A DNA stretch of 64,000 nucleotides, taken from contig JABMCL010002848.1 of the NCBI GenBank assembly GCA_018857735.1, positions 390,001 to 454,000 of the forward strand, in the 5' to 3' direction. Under the pieces are notes generated by a model. That model searched no databases. It was not told the DNA's origin and saw only the letters and a list, made by a program, of their open reading frames with translations. The stretch comes from Alviniconcha marisindica. Lineage: Eukaryota; Mollusca; Gastropoda; Provannidae. Both the position numbers and the translations under genes were made by a program. Positions 11,556 through 22,393 of the stretch are shown here, one piece after another (positions within the stretch are counted from its first letter, which is position 1; each line of letters starts with the position of its first letter).

Positions 11556-12120
11556 TACATCCTTATGTTTTATGTTTTATTGCCGTAAAACTACAATGGC
11601 CCACTCGTCTGTTGAGGAAGCACCGAATGTAACGAACTCGCCAAAGCCTCCAGTGTCGGTATTTTACATGTAGGCTACAGACTGTACATAGCACCTCTGC
11701 TCTAGTCTTTCTTCGTTAATGTGCCAAGACATTATATAATTGCGTGCAGCTCTATTCATTTTCTTCACTGCAGTTTGTTGTTAGGGACTTGAGTACTTTT
11801 TTCGTTGATTTTTTTCCTTCTTCTGTAACTGTTGCCTCGGTGGACTCTCTCTGTTTTATAGATTTTGTGTAGATTGATCGGGATTGATGCGAGTGTATAT
11901 TATTATTTATTAAACCATGCCGGTCTGTCGAGTCATATGTTACATGTCACTGTACAATAGCCGGTATTATGTCTGTCATCCTTCAAGCCCACATAGAGCG
12001 GAAAGGAAGACTCTATTCTGACCATTGACTCTGCGTAGTACTGCTGCATTTGTTTATGCAAATTGGTGGGTCAACAGAAGCGACCGGAGACAGCCAGTCG
12101 GGCCTCGCTCTGTGAAGCGA
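11556..12120. other. Unique AT-rich DNA
   Basis: No gene or repeat family recognised. Confidence 0.5.
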
Positions 12121-12230
12121 ATGGATGAATAAACTTTATTCAAAGTGAGGTGCAGCTACCCGCAGCCGTGGACATTCAGAGCCCCTCTGCTGGGAATCCA
12201 GGGCTATCAAACGCTCCCGCTTGTACTCCT
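12121..12230 (-). repeat. Possible retroposon 3'-end fragment
   Basis: 'gaataaactttattcaaag' shares its core with 57-71 and would be the reversed end of a retroposon. The rest is not recognised. Confidence 0.25.
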
Positions 12231-12324
12231 CGGTTCGGTCAGAATATAGCTTGATTTGCTTCACCTGCTGCCAGAATTTTGCCTTTCTAAGTTTTGCCTT
12301 TCTGGTTCACTGGGCTTCACTTTA

Positions 12325-12500
12325 GTCTCCGTCTGTGTCTGTCTTTCTGTGTGTGTCTGTTTTTGTCTCTGTCCCTCTCTGTCTCGGCCTGTCTGTCTGC
12401 TTGTCTCTTTCTGTCTTTTTGTACGTCTCCCTCTCTGTCTCTATGTGTGTCTCTGTCTCTGCCCTCCTTTACTCTCAGTCTCTGTCTCTCTCCCCTCGCC
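12325..12500. repeat. CT/CTGT low-complexity tract
   Basis: Pyrimidine-rich simple sequence of the same type as 7780-8072. Confidence 0.85.
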
Positions 12501-12720
12501 CCCTTTCTCGACCCTTTCTAGAATAAAGTAAGGTATGCCATGTAAGATGAACCCTACTTTTATTATTGATTTAAGGAACTGTGTTTTGTCCACATGAGCA
12601 TCGCTGTTCACTGGGCGCCAAACGGCGAGTAACTGACTGCAAATGTTCCTCTTCTGTACGACACTGCTTTCTTCCGCTTTCCTGTTTTCTCTGGAGAGAA
12701 AAGAGTAGGAGAAGAGGAAC

Positions 12721-12727
12721 ACACACA

Positions 12728-12800
<73 letters not shown>
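12721..12800. repeat. (CA)n-(GA)n-(GACA)n microsatellite
   Basis: A short CA run, about 65 bp of GA and several 'gacaga' units, directly upstream of an E module. Confidence 0.95.
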
Positions 12801-12814
<14 letters not shown>

Positions 12815-12830
12815 CAAAGAGATTAAGTCA

Positions 12831-12871
12831 ATAACTTGGTGTTTTACGTCCAATCAACTAGTATGGTTATA
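12831..12871 (-). repeat. E module (short retroposon 3' end)
   Basis: Reading 'ataacttggtgttttacgtc' then 'caatcaactagtatggttat', this is the reverse of a short conserved module seen at 50948-50975, 51220-51247, 56881-56906 and 60538-60571. In minus orientation it ends GTTGAYTGGACGTAAAACACC-AAGTTAT. Here it lies between two (GA)n tracts. It carries the GGACGT-AAA ending shared with families A-C. Confidence 0.6.

Positions 12872-12874
<3 letters not shown>

Positions 12875-12929
<55 letters not shown>
12875..12929. repeat. (GA)n microsatellite
   Basis: About 55 bp of GA immediately after the E module. Confidence 0.95.
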
Positions 12930-12932
<3 letters not shown>

Positions 12933-13430
12933 ATTAAAAGTTCGAACAAGAAGAGAGACTGAGTGGAAAACCCCAAGAGAAATAAAGTCGGTAGTCTAGT
13001 AAACTAGCCCTTACCAGTGATCAAGATCAGTGGCCCTTGCCGTACACAAAGACACGCCAGTGACTCAGTTGGAAGTTTATGTGGAAGTGTGAGCGCCAAC
13101 AAACAACGTGAAAGTGTAGTTCGTTAGCTGTGTGTTTGTAAACGCTCCTCTGGCGAGAGCGGGCTTGCCTTTGCCCCCCTCTCCCCTATGTGCCCTTTTC
13201 GTCGTGCGGTGGTGTGCCAGGTACTGCCGTCGATCGTGGTACACCCACCGGAAAACGCTGCAACGAGCAAAATCACTGGGGCTGATGGCAGTCTGGTCTC
13301 AGAATTATGTCAGGATATGGCCGTGTGTTCAGAATCATTACGGATGATTAAAAAACAAAACAAAACAAAAACAAAAAAAATAAAAAAAATGTCATGATAA
13401 TTTATGCGCAGGATGGACACACTCGAAATC
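12930..13430. other. Unique DNA, no gene supported
   Basis: One plus frame at 13188-13397 has a peptide-like composition, but it ends in A-rich low-complexity DNA and includes a dispersed-repeat word (13306-13325). I do not call it. Confidence 0.45.
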
Positions 13431-13446
13431 AATTCAGGACGTAGCA

Positions 13447-13545
13447 GGGGGTGGGGTGGGAGAGAGGGGGTGGGGGTGGGGTGGGGGTGGTGGTTATGGA
13501 GGGGTGGGGTAGGGGGTGGAGGGGGGGAACACGACGCCCCCCCCC
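13447..13545. repeat. G-rich (GGGGTG)n tract
   Basis: Runs of 3-7 G separated by T or A, quadruplex-prone. Confidence 0.85.
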
Positions 13546-14760
13546 ATGATGATGTTTCATTTAGGTGCAAATGACGGCTTTGAAAAATGTGTGTTTTTGC
13601 AAATAAGTAAACAACGTTGAGGGCGTTTTTGCCTTAGTACGGAGCAAGTACATTTGTGATGGAGTTCATATTGCAAACTACGGAAGCTGCGAATGCGGAC
13701 TACAAAATCTACATCACCGCTTTTACCTGTAAACTTTGTCCTTTGCTGTGATTGGTTTGAAAACGAAGACTGATACTGGGATATACGCTTTTATCCAACA
13801 CATTCTGACTATCAGCCAATCGCAGCCATTGTAACACTATTCCATTCGTAGGGATTTACGCAGTAGATTCGGCATAAAACGTTGACATGCCATAGCTATT
13901 CTTCTGCTGGTGTTTACGGACACGGCATAGTTTTGTTGCACTGGGAAAAAAAAGGTACGAACTAAGAATGGTGGAACAACCACAATAAAAGAAAGAAAGA
14001 AGAAGTAAAACAACAACAACAACAAGAAAAAACAGCAACAAGCACTCAAGCAGCCACCACCACCATCAAAAGTACTTACATAGTAAAGTGTACTCATCAG
14101 GACGAACGATGAATAGGGAGCGAGTTTGAACAAAAGTTTCGGCTGAATTTGTCATCGTCAGGGCATCAGGTAGTGAAGCATCTATCTGTCACAGACCGAT
14201 GTACCGCGATCTACGGAGTGAACCAGGAACTTTGTAGGCTTTTCTTTTCTTCCGATGTTTGAGCCACGTCGTCTGAAAGCAAATGTTGTCCTCCGACCAT
14301 GCATCGGCCCTGAGGCCGGCTTCAGGAGGTGAACGTTTCTCATCACAGCGACATGAATTATTGAGAACCTTTGTGAACACTGCTGCACCCCACCACGGCT
14401 CCACGTCCGGCCTTCTGGTTCCTCTGCCGCCCCACCCAGGACAACGTTTCAAATGTTTCGGTGGCAAAATAAATAGGTTTAGAATAAAAGGAGCATAGGC
14501 CTACCCCCTCCCTACCCAGTCCAATGAGAGGTTTGTGAGGTATGTGATAGATCTGTCCTTTGGAGCATCTTTACCTCGTTTTCATTTTTTATTTTTTACT
14601 GGCTATTGTAGTTCTGGGTGTTGCACAAGAGCTTTTAGGCTAAGAACTGGATTGTCATTTTAGATTGCTTCTTTGTGTGTGTGTCAACTTTTCCCTAGCG
14701 CATTTAGAGCTTTTATTCGTTTTGATCTCACGCGTTGGAGTCATTTTTCCCCCCGGGATT
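13546..14760. other. Unique DNA, no gene supported
   Basis: Includes an AAG/AAC-rich patch at 13985-14045. A 92-codon minus frame at 14189-14467 has ordinary amino-acid composition but no recognised domain, splice context or strong codon bias. Confidence 0.45.
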
Positions 14761-14767
14761 CACTGTC

Positions 14768-15190
14768 GTATTGACCTGGTCTGAAAGAATGTTGTGGCCT
14801 ATTTGGCTGGTGTAGAAAAACCTGGTTTGAAGGGCTGCTTTGTCAGATTGTTCCGGCAAGAACTGCTCTAAATAAATGCATTGTCCGAGTAAGCAAGACC
14901 TGTTACAAAGGAACGATTTGTCGGCTTGTTGTGGCTAAGACTTGATTGGGCGGATTGTGCTTTGATAGATATTTTGTCGCGAGACCGTTTCTGAAGGAAT
15001 GTGTTAATTGTCATTTTGTTGTAACAGATCTGTTTACAAGGGGAAACTGCGTGAGATTGTTGTAAGAGACATATGCGTACAACATAATGCTGTGTCAGGT
15101 TGGTGCCCAGAGAAAGACGTGTTCCAAGACGATCTGTTGAGACGTCTGTGAGAAACTGGGTCGTTTCTCTAACGATGAAATGCGGATTGT
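14768..15190. repeat. Very old, nearly illegible tandem repeat
   Basis: Roughly seven to eight segments of 45-60 bp follow the pattern 'gacctgttt.aaagg' ... 'ttgtcagattgttgt..caaga'. Only these anchor words persist and spacing has drifted. It reads as a decayed minisatellite. Confidence 0.5.
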
Positions 15191-15248
15191 TTCCAAAGCT
15201 ACCTGCCTAAAGACGCACTGGACGCTTCCCAAGAGGAGGAGCTTAGAA

Positions 15249-15325
15249 CGACCAGACTGAACAGACTGAACATACTGGACAGACTGAACAGATTGAACAG
15301 ATTGGACAGACTGAACAGAAGACCA
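15249..15325. repeat. 10-bp minisatellite
   Basis: About seven units of 'agactgaac' or 'gattggac' type with a 10-bp period. Confidence 0.85.
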
Positions 15326-15708
15326 AGATCAGGTACAGAGAGGACAGGAGAGGACAAACCAGAGCTATCAAAAGTGCCATCTTCTGTGCCTTGAGCACGT
15401 TGAATAGCTGTGCAAGGTTTGCTCATTTGAGGGAATTGTGTGTTGATTTCACTTCATTTACAACTGGGTAGTCTTCAGACCAAGACCAAGACACCGCGTT
15501 GTGATCAGTGGACCACATTTTTAATTGTAATCTGATGAATTTTATAATGATCATGCACACCCAACGACACCCTGAGCGCAAAGAAGCACACAAACAAACA
15601 AACAAACAAACCAAATCTACTAACTTGAAGACAGTAACGCAGAGACAGAAACACCTAAAGACAACAGCCAGTCCTGATGATACTGTTCACATGTGTAACA
15701 TTAGACAA

Positions 15709-15709
<1 letters not shown>

Positions 15710-15795
<86 letters not shown>
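15710..15795. repeat. (CA)n microsatellite
   Basis: About 86 bp of pure CA. Confidence 0.95.
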
Positions 15796-15796
<1 letters not shown>

Positions 15797-16257
15797 TTAA
15801 CGAAGAGCAAGAACCATTGACAACAGCGAAACACCGTGTTAGCAAAAGGCCGCCTCAAGATAGCTGTAGTCTGCTGTGAAGAGTAACTCTCGTCAGAGGT
15901 CGAGCTGCTTGTTTTCGAGGAAAGCAGGCAGGAACTGCGCAGCGCTGCCCGGTCCTGACCCCGAGTGTTTAGCGTCTGAATATATTGTGCGTGCGTGTTT
16001 GCTTATTAGGGCGGGGACAGACGTTGGGAGGAATACGATCGTGTCATTGTATCGTTGTTTGCTAAACTCGAAAACACGGCATGTGTATTGACCACCCTTG
16101 CTGCGCCTCTCATCGTGATTGGCAGAATATCGGTTTGCCACCAGACAGGCTGGATTATATAGACCTGTCACGCAAACGCGGTGGTCATTTTCTTCCCGAT
16201 GGCGGTGTGTGCTAAAGTGGGCAAGGTCCATCACGCGGACGACGAACCCGTTGTGAT

Positions 16258-16462
16258 GAGGGAACGAGGGGTCTTTGTGATACGAGTGGTCTTTGTAACA
16301 CGAGGGGTCTTTGTGATACGAGGGGTCTTTGTGATACGAGGGATCTTTGTGATACGTGGGGTCTTTGTGACACGAGGGGTCTTTGTGATATGAGGGGTCT
16401 TTGTGACACGAGGGGTCTTTGTGATACGAGGGGTCTTTGTGACACGAGGGGTCTTTGTGATG
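16258..16462. repeat. 18-bp minisatellite, about 11 copies
   Basis: Units of 'gaggggtctttgtgatac' with a frequent 'gacac' variant. Because 18 is a multiple of three, each frame stays open on both strands, giving a spurious Lys-Asp-Pro-Ser-Tyr-His repeat protein on the minus strand. Confidence 0.92.
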
Positions 16463-16490
16463 GGATGACCTGGGTATAAGCAAATCGTCC

Positions 16491-16874
16491 GTCTGTCTGG
16501 CAGCAGTATGTCCATGAGCATCACTTCCTGGCTCACGTTGCTGTCTGTGGCACCGTCTGTCTGACAGCAGTACGTCTATGAGCATCACTTCCTGGCTCAC
16601 GTAGCTGTCTGTGGCACCGTCTGTCTGACAGCAGTATGTCCATGAGCATCACTTCCTCGCTCACGTAGCTGTCTGTGGCACCGTCTGTCTGACAGCAGTA
16701 TGTCTATGAGCATCACTTCCTCGCTCACGTTGCTGTCTGTGGCACCGTCTGTCTGACAGCAGTATGTCTATGAGCATCACTTCTGGCTCACGTTGCTGTC
16801 TGTGGCACCGTCTGTCTGACAGCAGTATGTCCATGAGCATCACTTCCTGGCTCACGTTGCCGTCTGTGGCATCG
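16491..16874. repeat. 64-bp minisatellite, 6 copies
   Basis: Units start 'gtctgtctgacagcagta' at 16491, 16555, 16619, 16683 and 16747, with the last shifted one base by a deletion. Units differ at only a few sites, so the array is young. It directly abuts the unrelated 18-bp array. Confidence 0.92.
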
Positions 16875-17016
16875 TCTGCCGCCTTCGTCCGCGCCTCTCT
16901 CCAATCACTGAAATCCTCATAAACGTCTCCTGTCCTTTCCCTCTGGAACTATGAAGACAGACTAACTGTCTGCTGATTGGGTCATCCCCACCTCTGTCCT
17001 TCCCGCTTCAGTTCTT

Positions 17017-17830
17017 CCAATCGCATACAGGACGGCATAAATTTTCCCTCTTACCCCCCTCCCCGCCATTTTTTAGCCATTTTTTAGCCATTTTTCTCTC
17101 CCCGTTCGTCCTCATCATCTTATCAACGACCACAAGGCAACTTAAAGTCTCTTCCTCCTTCTCTTCTGGGCCCTCGTGTATGAAGAGCAAATAAAGGCGG
17201 ATAGCCCCTAATGCTATTTAGCTAAAGCGTCCATAAGTCCGGCTCTTAGGCCGGTAGACAAATGAGGCTGTACGTTTAAAGGCGTCTAGGCCGGCCCAAT
17301 AGTCCTATTTGCGCTACGCACATGTCGATTTTGTCATTGTCGCCACCGTGTAGAAGATAAACGCGAGTAACTGGGCTGCTTGCTTTTAATGCGTATTGGC
17401 CCTGTTCCTTACCACGACGACCACCACCTCCACCACCACGACGACCACCACCGTTTCACGCAGTAATACCACAAGATGATAATTATATTAAAGTCTCCTT
17501 TGCCTCCTTCTCCGTCTCTTACCGCACCCTCACCCTAGACTTCACCTAATCACCACAAGACGAAAAAGTCCCCCCTCCGGCCCCCCTCCCCGCCCCCCTC
17601 CCCGCCTTTCACCCAATTACCGGCAGACGACACGTATCCTCTCGTCTCCTTCTCCCTCTCTCCCGCTTTTTTTTTTTTTACCCCACCCCACCCCATCCTC
17701 ACCCCAATCACATAAATAAGGCGATGTAAATGTCTTCTGTCGATCGCCACTCACTCTTTCCTGTTGTTTTTCTCGTCTTCCCGTCCCCCAGTCGGCCGGA
17801 GACGCCGTCATAAACACATCCTCTGTACCC
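17017..17830. repeat. Degenerate pyrimidine-rich long-period repeat
   Basis: Segments beginning 'ccaat.acc...agacgac' and followed by 'aaagtctcctt'-like pyrimidine tracts recur at about 17017, 17125, 17468, 17546, 17614, 17703 and 17788. Spacing is mostly 70-110 bp with one gap. A (CCA/CGA)-rich patch lies at 17415-17455. Probably an eroded tandem array. Confidence 0.4.
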
Positions 17831-17899
17831 CTCCATCAGCGGTCCCTTGCTAAGGACGTGGGCTTCTGGGCTGGTTCCAGCTGAGGAGGCTGGTCGGAC

Positions 17900-18120
17900 C
17901 TAGTTTGTCCGCGTCTTCAAATTTGCATCACTCCTCTCCACGAGTGCGTCAGGGTTGGTGCACGTGATGCGCTGCATCCGGCCGGTGTCAGTCACGGTTG
18001 TGTCCAGTCGGCGGACCTCGGTGAGAGTCGGGAGGAAATTAACAGACAGACCACTCGACGCGCTGTTGCAGTTCATGCCACAGGCCTTTCTGTGCTGTTT
18101 AGCGTCCTTCAGCGTAGACG
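17900..18120 (-). CDS. Coding-like stretch, unidentified
   Basis: A minus-strand frame open to a TAG at 17902-17900 shows about 70% G or C at third positions by hand count over roughly 70 codons, higher in the centre, while the plus-strand frames do not. The peptide includes 'LPTLTEVRRLDTTVTDTGRM' and a short Cys-containing segment upstream. Upstream the frame runs into a tRNA-headed SINE in the opposite orientation, so the true 5' boundary is lost or spliced. I recognise no family. It could be a host-gene exon or the end of a decayed retrotransposon ORF. Confidence 0.3.
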
Positions 18121-18140
18121 GCCAACTTCGGAGCTGGGGA

Positions 18141-18632
18141 GCGGCGATGGCTCGGTGGTTAGAGCGCCGGACTCGTGATTGAAAGGTCTCGGGTTCGAGT
18201 CCCAGCAGGAACGGCGGCAGAATTTTCTTCTCCAGAGTCAGCTTTCTGTGCTGACTCTTATTTCGGTGTCCGTTCCACCCCCGTGTTACCGCAGTAGTCC
18301 GTAAAAGATCCCGGTCATTCTGCAAAGTGCAGGTGGCAGGTTACAGCTAAACACACATGCACCGACCCTACGTATGTGGCTTCCAATAAAGTAATACTGT
18401 ACAGTGGTGCATAGTTGTATGGTGTACACAGAACTTGCGCCGAGACGGTTGCTGTAATCACTTCGGTGGATAATCAAAACACTGTGTAAAGCTATAGTCA
18501 CTCATTCAGCATCGCATTCGACTAAAGCGCTGTGGGTCTGCTTTGAAGCAGAGAATAGCGCTACAGTTACCACTGTGAAGCGCGTATAGCTCCTCTCAAG
18601 TGAGGCTCTCGAAAAGTGTTCAAATAAATAAG
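18141..18632 (+). mobile_element. tRNA-headed SINE, family D
   Basis: The head contains an A-box-like 'tggctcggtgg' near 18149 and a perfect B box 'ggttcgagtcc' near 18192, the internal RNA polymerase III promoter of tRNA-derived SINEs. The body, from about 18330 ('gtggcaggttacagctaaac' onward), matches a second copy at 40160-40670 and a third, interrupted one at 49285-49690. Shared words include 'atggtgtacacagaacttgc', 'cacttcggtgg' and 'tgtgaagcgc'. It ends near 'gttcaaataaataa'. No clear target duplication was found. Confidence 0.65.
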
Positions 18633-18739
18633 TCCATGCTTGTAAGGTGTAGCCGTTGCTAGGTCTGGAAAGATGCATAATTATATTCTGACTCCGCTGT
18701 GCCACAGTGGGATGTAAGGAGAGTGAGCACGTCACCTCA

Positions 18740-19165
18740 TTTTCCCTTCCAACTTCTGCCTCTCCACCCTCTCTCCGTCCCTCCTCACTCCCTTCTCTCT
18801 CTGTGTCCTCTCTCCCTCTCTCTCCTTCCCCATCTCTCCCTCCCTCTCTTTCTCTCCGTCAGCTTATTTTTCCTTCCCCCTCTCTCTGCCTCTCCCCCCT
18901 TTCTCTCCCTCCCCCCTACACTCCTTCCTCTCTATCTCTCCTCTCTCCCCCTCTCTCTTTCACTCTCTTTCTCTCCATCCTCACTCTCTCCCTCCCCTCG
19001 TATCTCCCTCCTGTCTCGCCCTGCCCCCTCTCTCTCCCCACTCTCCATCTTTATCCTCCCTCTCTCCTTCCCCCTTTCTCTCCCTCCTGTCTCTCCCTGC
19101 CCCTCTCACCATCCCCCCTCTCTCCCCCCCTCTCACCCTTCCCCCTCTCTCTGTCTCAGCCACAC
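18740..19165. repeat. Pyrimidine-rich CT/CCCT tract
   Basis: About 420 bp of C/T with scattered purines. Two overlapping Ser/Pro/Leu frames of more than 170 codons are composition artefacts. Confidence 0.9.
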
Positions 19166-19800
19166 ACTCACTCACTCCAACAGATTCTTAAAGTACTCGG
19201 CCATTACTGTGTGCTTTTAGACGGCGTACAATGGGGTGCTGGATCACCTGGCCGCTGCTGAGGTCAAGGAGAAATTTCTCCGATCTCGCACTCTCTTCTC
19301 TCGTTTTTCCGGGTTCCCCCAAAACCTTGAAATCGTCGGCCACGACACTACACCCTACACGACCCTACACCAGTAGACGACGTTAAAAGGAGTGTTAGAC
19401 TGCCCGGTCGCTGCCACGCTGAAAGAGATCATTACCGTCTCGGTTGTCCTTCCCTCGCTTTGCCGAGTCAAAAATACATCTGCAACCGCTCGGCCTTTGT
19501 CGTATCTCTCTGGACTTGGTGTTGAAGCTGAATGTAGGTTACAAGGGAGCTGCGTTTAGTGCCACGGTGGAGTGTCTGAGACGATTTTTCCTCGCTTTGC
19601 AGAGTGACGCAAAAAGTCTTGACACGGCCTAGCCATCGCGTCCTGCGTCTGGACACCTGCAGCTGAGTCTGGTGTTGGATTGCAGCTTGAGACGTACTTG
19701 TTGCTGCTGACCGTCATGAACTTCCTTGTGTTTGCTGCTGACTGTAGAGTCAGGGGCAGTGGACCAGCTTTTTGCTTGCGATTTAGTGACTTGTGTTTGG
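19166..19800. other. Unique DNA, no gene supported
   Basis: 'cctcgctttgc.gagt' occurs twice (19452 and 19591), suggesting an old duplication. No coding signal. Confidence 0.45.
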
Positions 19801-19884
19801 AACTGGCGTAGAAGAAATTTTAATGTGTGATTCGTCCTGAGCTGACTGTGCGGCTGATGGGACGTTAAAACCTAAGAACTAACC
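19801..19884 (+). repeat. SINE family C 3' end
   Basis: The order 'ggcgtagaagaaatttt', 'gtcctgagctgac' and 'gatgggacgttaaaa' matches 23122-23218, 23310-23356, 28975-29018 and 49690-49788. It ends in the GGACGTTAAA motif shared by several families here. The 5' part is missing or unrecognised. Confidence 0.6.
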
Positions 19885-20180
19885 ATCGAAGCGTCGGTGC
19901 GCCATTGACTGCTGCTGCCAGAGCGAGTGTCTTGCTTGCTTGCTGACGGTGTCTCTGACGGGGTCCTGCAAGGCCGGTGCTTTCAATTTGGCCAATTGTG
20001 GTCTGGCGACGGGGTGTGGCCATCGATTGTGGTGGCGGGGAAAGCCGCTGGGGCCGTTAGCACCAGCGTAGCAGCACGCGCCGTAAGGGGTTTCACGCCT
20101 GGAGAAGAAGGGGAAGGGCGGCAATGGCTGTCTTGGGACTCGGCCCGACCGCCAAGGACATTGTTGTGGACTGCCGCCCA

Positions 20181-20600
20181 GTTTCTGATGGGGCGTTGAT
20201 GTTGACGATTAACGTCTTCCCGATGGGGCGTTGATGTTGACAAGTGGCGGCTTCCTGGTGGGGTATTGATGTAGACGATTAACGTCTTTCTGATGGGGTG
20301 TTGATGTTGACAGCTGATGTCTTCCTGATGGGGCGCTGATGTTGACAAGTGGCGCCGGCTTTCTGACGAGGCATTGATGTTGACGATTGACGTCTTCCTG
20401 ATGGGGCGCTGATGTTGACAACCGACGTCTTCCTGACGGGGCGCTGATGTTGACAACCGACGTGTTCCTGATGGGGCGCTGATGTTGACGACCGACGTCT
20501 TCCGGATGGGGCGCTGATGTTGACAACCGACGTCTTCCTGATGGGGCGCTGATGTTGACAACCGTCGTGTTCCTGGTGGGACATTGATTATTGACTGTTG
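20181..20600. repeat. 35-bp minisatellite, about 12 copies
   Basis: Units of 'cttcctgatggggcgctgat' plus 'gttgacaaccgacgt'. The central units are nearly identical and the edges more diverged. Faint copies continue to about 20660. The period is not a multiple of three and the minus strand lacks stops, so a 318-codon frame runs through three registers. This is not a gene. Confidence 0.92.
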
Positions 20601-20694
20601 GTTTCTTTCTGCTGGGGATTGCTGTGGACAGTTTGTTGCTTCTTGGGCCATTGAAGTTGACTGATGGACAGATACTTTACAAGCATTGTTGTTC

Positions 20695-20890
20695 ACCTCT
20701 GGGCCAAGGTACTGGCGGGGACCAAGAGCGTTAGACCTGTTCAGCATGAGGCTGTCTGGGACAAGGTACTGGCAGGGCCGAGATCCCAGGAGGATAGGGA
20801 AAGAGGGTCCCTGTACGAAACGATGCATTGTCACCGCCAAAATCAATCTGCATTCAGATGGGCAGCAGTGACACGATGTTTTGAAGTATC
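20695..20890 (-). repeat. SINE A2 fragments
   Basis: 'aaggtactggcggggacc' and 'aaggtactggcagggcc...gatcccagg' (about 20705 and 20763), then 'cattgtcaccgccaaaatca' and 'cattcagatgggcagcagtg', reproduce the reversed 3' half of family A with the A2-type end seen at 50117-50417. Probably two overlapping or tandemly truncated copies. Confidence 0.55.
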
Positions 20891-21152
20891 CACCGATAGT
20901 GGAGGGCAGAGAAAGAAAGTTTTTATGCGCAGTGTTCATGGCCCAGACGTAGCTTTAGTGTGGTGCACGGAAACACAATACGCATGTGATCAATTTAACT
21001 TCGATATTTCAGTCTTGTTCCCGCCGCGCCACGACCAGTTGATAGGCATTGGCTTACGGAAAACATCAATCCAATGTACTTTTCCTCCAGCTTCAGGTAC
21101 TTCAAAAATACTTCTTTTTGGGGAAGGTTCACGCTTAGAAAGGGAGACAAAT

Positions 21153-21228
21153 CACACACACACGCACGCATGCACGCACGCACGCACACACACACGCACG
21201 CACGCACGCACGCACGCACACACACACC
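21153..21228. repeat. (CA)n/(ACGC)n microsatellite
   Basis: Alternating CA and ACGC blocks. Confidence 0.95.
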
Positions 21229-21599
21229 TTTGGCGTGGTGTATGTGTGTTCGGTGAAGATTGGCAATTTGGATCGAACCACCTGCCGGTCTTGTTGTCCC
21301 TTCCAGGCCCCGGTTTTATCTTAAGCTGCTCATGTCCTGACCGCCGTCTGTCGGTTTTATCTTGGCTCCATTTGTAACGCAGTTCCTGTCATCTCCACCA
21401 CTCACCTTCAGCAATGCAAGACAAAACCCGAGAATAAATAACCTGAAGATGTTCCAAGAAGATGATCCAATCTACAGAGACATCGTTAATTATGAATACA
21501 GCTGCGCCTGAAACATTCTATTTTTTCCCAAAGTCGATTTAAAGGGAATACCTTTCGCAATATATGGGTAGAAGAGTTCATATGTCGAATCCCCCCAAA

Positions 21600-21688
21600 T
21601 CAAACAAACAAACAAACAAAACAAACAACCACCCCATAAACAAGCAACAGCAACAAACAAAAAACACAACAATAAGCAAAAACAAACA

Positions 21689-21782
<94 letters not shown>

Positions 21783-21804
21783 CACGCACGCACGCACGCA
21801 GCAA

Positions 21805-21868
<64 letters not shown>

Positions 21869-21876
21869 CACACACA
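21600..21876. repeat. Compound (CAAA)n, (CAG)n, (CAA)n, (ACGC)n, (CA)n
   Basis: Stepwise chain: CAAA-rich (21600-21690), CAG (21691-21724), CAA (about 21725-21780), ACGC (21781-21856), CA (to 21876). Each motif differs from its neighbour by one or two bases, as if successive mutants expanded in turn. Confidence 0.95.
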
Positions 21877-22144
21877 AGCAACAACAAAAATCATGTCCCC
21901 GTTAGAAAAAGACTTTTCTTTCTTCTTTATTTGAATCGACTGTTACTCGTACGTTCAGATACGACTGGGAGTTTGCTGGAATTCCTTCGTTTTGAAACGT
22001 ACGTGTAGCATGCAGTCAACGAGGCACGTGCTCACCGGAGTGCCTATGGCGGTGCGAAACACTCGTCTGTAGACTGAAGAACAGAACGTTTGGATATTGT
22101 TGGTTGTTGCAGCATTCCCCAGCTGGGCATTTTGGTGGACACCA

Positions 22145-22190
22145 GCTAAATATACATTGGAAATTTTCCTTCGGTGTCCGTTCCATGGTG
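22145..22190 (+). repeat. SINE D body fragment
   Basis: 'ttcggtgtccgttcca' matches 18253-18276 of the family D copy. It is the host sequence into which the B element at 22202-22381 was inserted. Confidence 0.35.
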
Positions 22191-22393
22191 TGACAACAGG
22201 GTGATGATGATGATGATGAAGTGATGCTTAATGTTCTCAGATGTCAGTTGACATATTAGGGACAAGTTGTGACCAATGCCGAAGCACGGTTCAATAAATC
22301 TTTACGTCCACGGAAACCAGAAGGCTCGTTAGGACGGACAGCTCAGGACGGCCACCTCGACTCTCACACAGCTCCTGAACTATGACAACAGGG
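22191..22393 (-). mobile_element. Element B-long with 11-bp target duplication
   Basis: The element proper is 22202-22381 in reverse orientation. 'tgacaacaggg' lies immediately on both sides (22191-22201 and 22383-22393). Read on the minus strand it starts 'agttcaggagctgtg', contains GTGGACGTAAAG and ends with a (ATC)n tail, seen as 'tgatgatgatgatgatga' here. The 5' end is the same as in the copies at 36567 and 49450. No A/B-box promoter is visible. Confidence 0.75.

Noticed and set aside
14189..14467. 92-codon minus frame
   Set aside because: Plausible amino-acid mix but no codon bias, domain, splice context or homologue I recognise.
19927..20199. 90-codon plus frame next to the 35-bp array
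   Set aside because: G-rich strand composition explains its third-position bias, and its 3' end is already repeat sequence.
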